Source of the DNA: CAZPUI01 sp964415525 | GTDB taxonomy: Bacteria; Acidobacteriota; Holophagae; Holophagales; Holophagaceae | DNA length: 18,194 bases | Assembly (NCBI GenBank): GCA_964415525.1 | Contig: CAYQAS010000086.1 | Coordinates: 1 to 18,194 of the forward strand | Reading direction: 5' to 3' | Shown: positions 14,540 to 18,194 of the stretch, one piece after another | How the letters are laid out: each line of letters begins with the position of its first letter | Numbering within the stretch: the first letter of the stretch is position 1 | Program-made: the position numbers and the translations under genes | The notes under the pieces: model-generated | The model's database searches: none | What the model saw: the letters and a program-made list of their open reading frames with translations, nothing else | What the model was told of the DNA's origin: nothing

Positions 14540-15787
14540 ATGCCGTGTCGCCTTGCCCCCCTCCTCCAGTCCACCCTGGACGGCCGATTCAAGGGTTATC
14601 CCCAGGACGCACCGCCCCTGACGGTGGAGGAGGCCGGGCGGCGGGGTTGGCGCCTGCTGCAAGGGGAGTTGGGCCTGCCGACGCTGGTGATCCGCCGGGA
14701 GGCCATGGACCACAACCGGGCCTTCATGCGGGGCTTCCTTGCGCGCTACGGTGCGGCGTTCTGCCCCCACGGCAAGACCACCATGGCCCCCCAGCTCTTC
14801 CAGCGTCAGATGGAAGACGGGGCCTGGGGCATCACCGTTGCGACGGCCCAACAGGCCCGGGTGGCCTTGGAACATGGTTTCTGTCGTCTGATCCTCGCGA
14901 GCGAGGTGGTTCACCAGGCAGAGCTGACTTGGATCCAGAGCGTGCACGACCGCGATCCGGAAGCCGAGATCCGGTTGCTGGTCGATAGCCCCGAAGGTCT
15001 GGCGAGGCTACACGCCGTACCTGGCGCGCGGCCCTTTCCGGTGTTGTTGGAGCTTGGGCTGGTGGGCGCGCGGGCCGGGGTGCGTGATTTGGACACGGCG
15101 CTCACCCTGGCTCGTGGCATCGCAGGGGGGGCTCGCACCGAGCTGGCGGGTGTGGAGTGCTTCGAGGCCCTGGGTGGGACCGTGGAGAAGGTGGATGCCT
15201 TCCTGCTGGCGCTTAAGGCCCTTGCCCAGCAGGTCAGGGCCGAAGGGCTCCTCGCCCCAGGTGAAGCCTGGATCACCGCCGGTGGCAGCGCTTTCTTCGA
15301 TCGGGTGGGTGAGCAATTGAGGGATCTGGGAGCGCCCTACCGCCTTGTCATGCGCAGCGGATGCTACCTCACCCATGACGCGGGGCTTTACGGCGGCTTC
15401 ATGCGGGATCTGGAGCTTCGAACCGGCCTCAAGGACACGCTGCGACCCGCGCTGGAGCTCTGGGCACAGGTGATCAGCCAGCCGGAGCCCGGCCTTGCCA
15501 TCCTGAATGCGGGCAAGCGCGACCTCCCCTTTGACGCGGGGCTTCCGGTGCCCTCCGGGTGGGCGTCCGTCGGTGCAACCACGGTCACACCCGTGGTCGG
15601 TTGGAAACTGGGTGCCCTCTATGATCAGCACGTTCAGTTGCTCACGGGGGAAGATGCTGCACCTGAAGTGGGAACCCTTGTTTCACTTGCTTTGAGCCAT
15701 CCCTGCACGGCCTTTGATAAGTGGCCTTTGGTGTGGTTGGTGGATGAGCAATTGCGGGCTGTTGAGGCCATTCGCACCTGTTTCTGA
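14540..15787 (+). CDS. PLP-dependent D-amino-acid dehydratase/aldolase-like protein (DSD1 family)
   Basis: A 415-residue fold type III PLP enzyme related to alanine-racemase-like D-threonine aldolases and eukaryotic-type D-serine dehydratases. The PLP lysine is probably K79 in CPHGKTTMAP (75-84). The C-terminal beta domain ends with an H-x-C pair (H387, C389) in ALSHPCTAFDKW, corresponding to the zinc ligands of D-serine dehydratase. The likely reaction is deamination or aldol cleavage of a D-hydroxyamino acid; the substrate cannot be read from sequence. I chose the ATG at 14540 since GGAG (14530-14533) lies 6 nt upstream; a TTG four codons earlier is less likely. It begins 13 bp after ccsBA, so it is probably in the same transcript although no functional link is evident. 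Confidence 0.87.
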   Translation: MPCRLAPLLQSTLDGRFKGYPQDAPPLTVEEAGRRGWRLLQGELGLPTLVIRREAMDHNRAFMRGFLARYGAAFCPHGKTTMAPQLFQRQMEDGAWGITVATAQQARVALEHGFCRLILASEVVHQAELTWIQSVHDRDPEAEIRLLVDSPEGLARLHAVPGARPFPVLLELGLVGARAGVRDLDTALTLARGIAGGARTELAGVECFEALGGTVEKVDAFLLALKALAQQVRAEGLLAPGEAWITAGGSAFFDRVGEQLRDLGAPYRLVMRSGCYLTHDAGLYGGFMRDLELRTGLKDTLRPALELWAQVISQPEPGLAILNAGKRDLPFDAGLPVPSGWASVGATTVTPVVGWKLGALYDQHVQLLTGEDAAPEVGTLVSLALSHPCTAFDKWPLVWLVDEQLRAVEAIRTCF

Positions 15788-15842
15788 ATGAGTTCGTTCC
15801 TGGTTTTTCGACGATCGAACCAAGGGAGAGGCGATTCGGTGG

Positions 15843-15857
15843 GTTAGCGGCGCTAAC
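15843..15857. promoter_or_regulatory. Perfect dyad GTTAGCG-G-CGCTAAC upstream of the efflux genes
   Basis: Two exact 7-bp inverted arms flank a single central G, 37 bp upstream of the adaptor start. The one-base centre cannot form an RNA loop, so this looks like a DNA operator for a dimeric repressor, as is common for RND pumps. No regulator gene is in the window. Confidence 0.5.
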
Positions 15858-15894
15858 ATGCCAAGTGTTGCGATGTATGGCCGCAGGAGTTGAC

Positions 15895-17178
15895 ATGTCC
15901 CAGCCCGTTCACCAATCCACCCCGTTTCTTCGGCGTCCTGCGGTGCGTTGGGGCGGCGGTGGCCTGATCCTTGTGGCATCCCTGATGGCCTGGCGCAGCC
16001 TGGGAGGCGGAAAGGATGCCGCAGGTGGGACCAGGGCCGTTCCCGTGCTGGTGGCCACCGCTGCGCTGGGAGATCTGGACCAGACACTCTCCAGCCTGGG
16101 CACCGTAACCGCCGTGAATGCCGCCCTGGTGCGAAGCCGCGTGGACGGCGTGCTCCAGACCCTCCATTTCCAGGAAGGACAGCTGGTGTCCAAGGGACAG
16201 CTGCTGGCTGAAATCGATCCCCGTCCTTTCCAGGTGCAGTTGATGTCGGCGGAAGGTCAGCTGGCCAAGGACAGTGCCGCCCTGAACAACGCCAAGGCGG
16301 ATCAGGGGCGCGTGAAGGCCCTGGTGGCGCAGGGCATCGTCAGCAGGCAGGTGGCGGACACCCAGGACACCGCCGTCGCTCAGTTCGAGGCTGCGGTGCA
16401 GGCGGATCGGGCCGCCGTGGAGAGCGCCAAGCTCAACCTCACGTACAGCCGCGTGAGCGCTCCCGTGTCCGGTCGCGTCGGCCTGAGGGTCGTGGAGCCC
16501 GGCAACATGGTGCGCGCGACGGATACGACAGGGCTTGTCACGATCGCTCCGGTTCAGCCCATCACCGTGCTCTTTACAGTCCCATCGGATGCGGTCCGGT
16601 CGGTCCTGGCCTCACACCGCAAGGGCGCCTTGGGCGCCGAAGCCTTCGACCGGGAGAATCGCCAGCGGTTGGCCTCCGGCAAGGTTGCCGCCATTGACAA
16701 CCAGGTAGATCCCACCACCGGCACTGTGAAGCTGCGGGCGGAGTATGACAACCGGGATGGTGCGCTCTATCCCAACCAATTCGTAAATGTGCGCCTCAAG
16801 GTGGACACCCTGAAGGGCGTGGTGCTCGTCCCCACGGTGGCCGTTCAGCGCAGCCCGAAGGGGGCGTTTGTCTATGTCGTGAAGGCCGACGAGACCGTGG
16901 ACATGCGGCCCGTTGAGATCGCCGGCACGGACGGCAACCGCACCGCCATCGCCAAGGGCCTGGAGCCTGGGGAGTCCGTCGTTTCCGAAGGCCTCGAACG
17001 CTTGCGCCCCGGAGCGAAAGTGAGCCTGCCAAGGGTTGGCGGACCTGGGGTCGGTGAGGGGCGAGGGAAGTCGGCTCAGGACGAACAGAAGTCTCGCGTA
17101 TCCGCGCCAGCGGATACCGAGAAGGTGAGCCTGCCGAAGCCCGAAGGGCAGGGGGCCCCGAAGGGGAAGGGCAAGTGA
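15895..17178 (+). CDS. mdtA: RND efflux periplasmic adaptor, MdtA-like
   Basis: A 427-residue membrane-fusion protein linking an inner-membrane RND pump to an outer-membrane channel. An N-terminal anchor (about 19-33) precedes the barrel-sandwich/lipoyl half ending LGTVTAVNAALVRSRVDG (68-85). LHFQEGQLVSKGQLLAEIDP (90-109) closely matches E. coli MdtA. An alpha-hairpin (115-182), the second half RVSAPVSGRVGLRVVEPGN (186-204), beta-barrel (220-305) and membrane-proximal domain (310-377) follow. There is no lipobox cysteine. After the usual end, a Lys/Gly/Pro-rich tail (about 381-427) follows; KVSLP occurs at both 375-379 and 410-414, hinting at a duplicated end. AGGAG at 15885-15889 lies 5 nt before the ATG at 15895. 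The pump gene starts 42 bp downstream. Confidence 0.92.
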   Translation: MSQPVHQSTPFLRRPAVRWGGGGLILVASLMAWRSLGGGKDAAGGTRAVPVLVATAALGDLDQTLSSLGTVTAVNAALVRSRVDGVLQTLHFQEGQLVSKGQLLAEIDPRPFQVQLMSAEGQLAKDSAALNNAKADQGRVKALVAQGIVSRQVADTQDTAVAQFEAAVQADRAAVESAKLNLTYSRVSAPVSGRVGLRVVEPGNMVRATDTTGLVTIAPVQPITVLFTVPSDAVRSVLASHRKGALGAEAFDRENRQRLASGKVAAIDNQVDPTTGTVKLRAEYDNRDGALYPNQFVNVRLKVDTLKGVVLVPTVAVQRSPKGAFVYVVKADETVDMRPVEIAGTDGNRTAIAKGLEPGESVVSEGLERLRPGAKVSLPRVGGPGVGEGRGKSAQDEQKSRVSAPADTEKVSLPKPEGQGAPKGKGK

Positions 17179-17220
17179 ATCCCGTGGTCGAGATGAATTC
17201 CGGCTGCGAAAGGGCATGAG

Positions 17221-18194
17221 ATGAATCCCTCCCGCCCATTCATCCTTCGCCCTATCGCTACGACCCTCCTGATGGTCGGGCTGCTCCTGGTTGGCATCCT
17301 GGCCTTCAAGCAGCTTCCGGTGTCCGCGCTGCCCCAGGTGGACTACCCGACGATCCAGGTGGTGACCTTCTATCCGGGCGCGAGCCCGGAGGTCATGGCG
17401 AGCGCCGTGACGGCACCGCTGGAGCGGCAGTTCGGCCAGTTGCCGGGGCTCAATCGCATGACCTCCAGTAGTTCCGGCGGCAGCTCCATCGTGACGCTGC
17501 AGTTCGCCTTGGAACTGAATATCGATGTGGCGGAGCAGCAGGTGCAGGCGGCGGTGAATGCCGCGGGCACCTTCCTTCCCCGGGACCTTCCGCGCCCCCC
17601 CATCTACAGCAAGGTGAACCCGGCGGATGCGCCGATCCTCACGCTGGCGCTGACTTCGGACACGCTGCCCCTCTCCAAGGTGCAGGACTTCGCCGACACA
17701 CGCCTCGCCCAGAAGATCAGCCAGCTCCCCGGCGTGGGGCTCGTGAGCATCACGGGTGGACAGAAGCCCGCGGTGCGGATCCAGGCCAATCAGGCAGCGC
17801 TGGCGGCCCAGGGACTCACCCTGGCGGACATCCGAACCGCCATCGGCCAGGCCAATGTCAATCAGGCCAAGGGCAGCTTCGATGGGCAGCGCCAGGCTTA
17901 CGCCATCGGCGCCAACGACCAACTGCGCACCGGGGAACAGTACCGACCGCTGACCATCGCGCCCAGGAACGGCGTGCCGGTGCGCCCGCAGGCTATGGCG
18001 GAGGTCATCGAGGGCGTGGAGAACGAGCGCCAGGCCGCCTGGATGGGCACCGGCGGCGGTCCTGCGCGTCCCGCCGTGCTGCTCAACATCCAGCGCCAAC
18101 CCGGCGCCAACATCATCCAGGTGGTGGATCGGGTGAAGGAGCTCATGCCCCAGCTGCGGGCCAGCCTGCCTTCCGCCGTGGAGATGACCATCCT
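17221..18194 (+). CDS. mdtB: RND efflux pump permease, MdtB-like, truncated by window end
   Basis: The first 324 codons of an inner-membrane proton-driven RND transporter, a family of about 1040 residues. It opens with the cytoplasmic start MNPSRPFILRPIATTLLMVG and first membrane helix, then LPVSALPQVDYPTIQVVTFY, GASPEVMASAVTAPLERQFG and SKVNPADAPILTLAL, all close to E. coli MdtB. The visible part covers TM1 and the first porter subdomains to QRQPGANIIQVVDRV. It follows the MdtA-like adaptor by 42 bp, so the two form an operon; MdtABC systems use two different permeases, so an mdtC-like gene may follow. The ATG at 17221 is preceded by AAAGGG about 6 nt upstream. The frame stays open to the last base. 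Substrates cannot be deduced. Confidence 0.93.
   Translation, partial: MNPSRPFILRPIATTLLMVGLLLVGILAFKQLPVSALPQVDYPTIQVVTFYPGASPEVMASAVTAPLERQFGQLPGLNRMTSSSSGGSSIVTLQFALELNIDVAEQQVQAAVNAAGTFLPRDLPRPPIYSKVNPADAPILTLALTSDTLPLSKVQDFADTRLAQKISQLPGVGLVSITGGQKPAVRIQANQAALAAQGLTLADIRTAIGQANVNQAKGSFDGQRQAYAIGANDQLRTGEQYRPLTIAPRNGVPVRPQAMAEVIEGVENERQAAWMGTGGGPARPAVLLNIQRQPGANIIQVVDRVKELMPQLRASLPSAVEMTI

Noticed and set aside
16612..18099. A 495-codon minus-strand open frame across the adaptor and pump genes
   Set aside because: It spans the two plus-strand RND genes, which match MdtA and MdtB throughout; no domain or ribosome site supports the antisense frame.

Overview
The window looks like a high-GC, Gram-negative chromosome with an outer membrane: lipoprotein signals, an outer-membrane barrel, an RND pump and polyprenyl-glycan enzymes. 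An OmcA/MtrC-type decaheme cytochrome next to a porin and a system II cytochrome c maturation protein (CcsBA) suggests a metal-respiring bacterium such as a Geothrix/Holophaga-type acidobacterium. That placement is inference from gene content; no rRNA or other marker is present.

Left part (1-6000). A WecA/MraY-like polyprenyl-phosphate sugar-phosphate transferase lies on the minus strand. Divergent from it are a 75-residue biotinyl/lipoyl-fold protein without the modifiable lysine and a complete class I dihydroorotase (pyrC). A 400-bp stretch with no clear gene and a strong hairpin follow. Then come three minus-strand genes: an SPFH/SHOCT protein, a small secreted PepSY-like protein, and a stand-alone formyltransferase closely resembling the formyltransferase half of ArnA.

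Central part (5959-11931). A 570-bp regulatory gap contains an AT-rich island with CTTGAA repeats and a terminator-like hairpin. It precedes four tightly packed plus-strand genes: a cysteine-free outer-membrane barrel, a pentaheme lipoprotein, a lipoprotein with five CXXCH motifs plus one unusual CX5CH, and a decaheme OmcA/MtrC-family lipoprotein with a collagen-like stalk. Together they carry 20 canonical heme sites, possibly 21, and look like a porin-cytochrome conduit moving electrons across the outer membrane. A strong intrinsic terminator closes the cluster.

Right part (11964-18194). A small secreted helix-hairpin-helix protein is followed by a fused CcsBA, the machine that attaches heme to cytochromes, so the maturation gene sits next to its likely clients. 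A PLP-dependent D-amino-acid dehydratase-like gene follows with a 13-bp gap. After a short intergenic region with a perfect operator-like dyad come an MdtA-like RND adaptor and the first third of an MdtB-like RND pump, cut by the window end.

I saw no tRNA, rRNA, CRISPR array or intact insertion sequence. The most interesting unit is the barrel plus three-lipoprotein cytochrome conduit. Its barrel and small cytochromes do not match canonical MtrB and MtrA.
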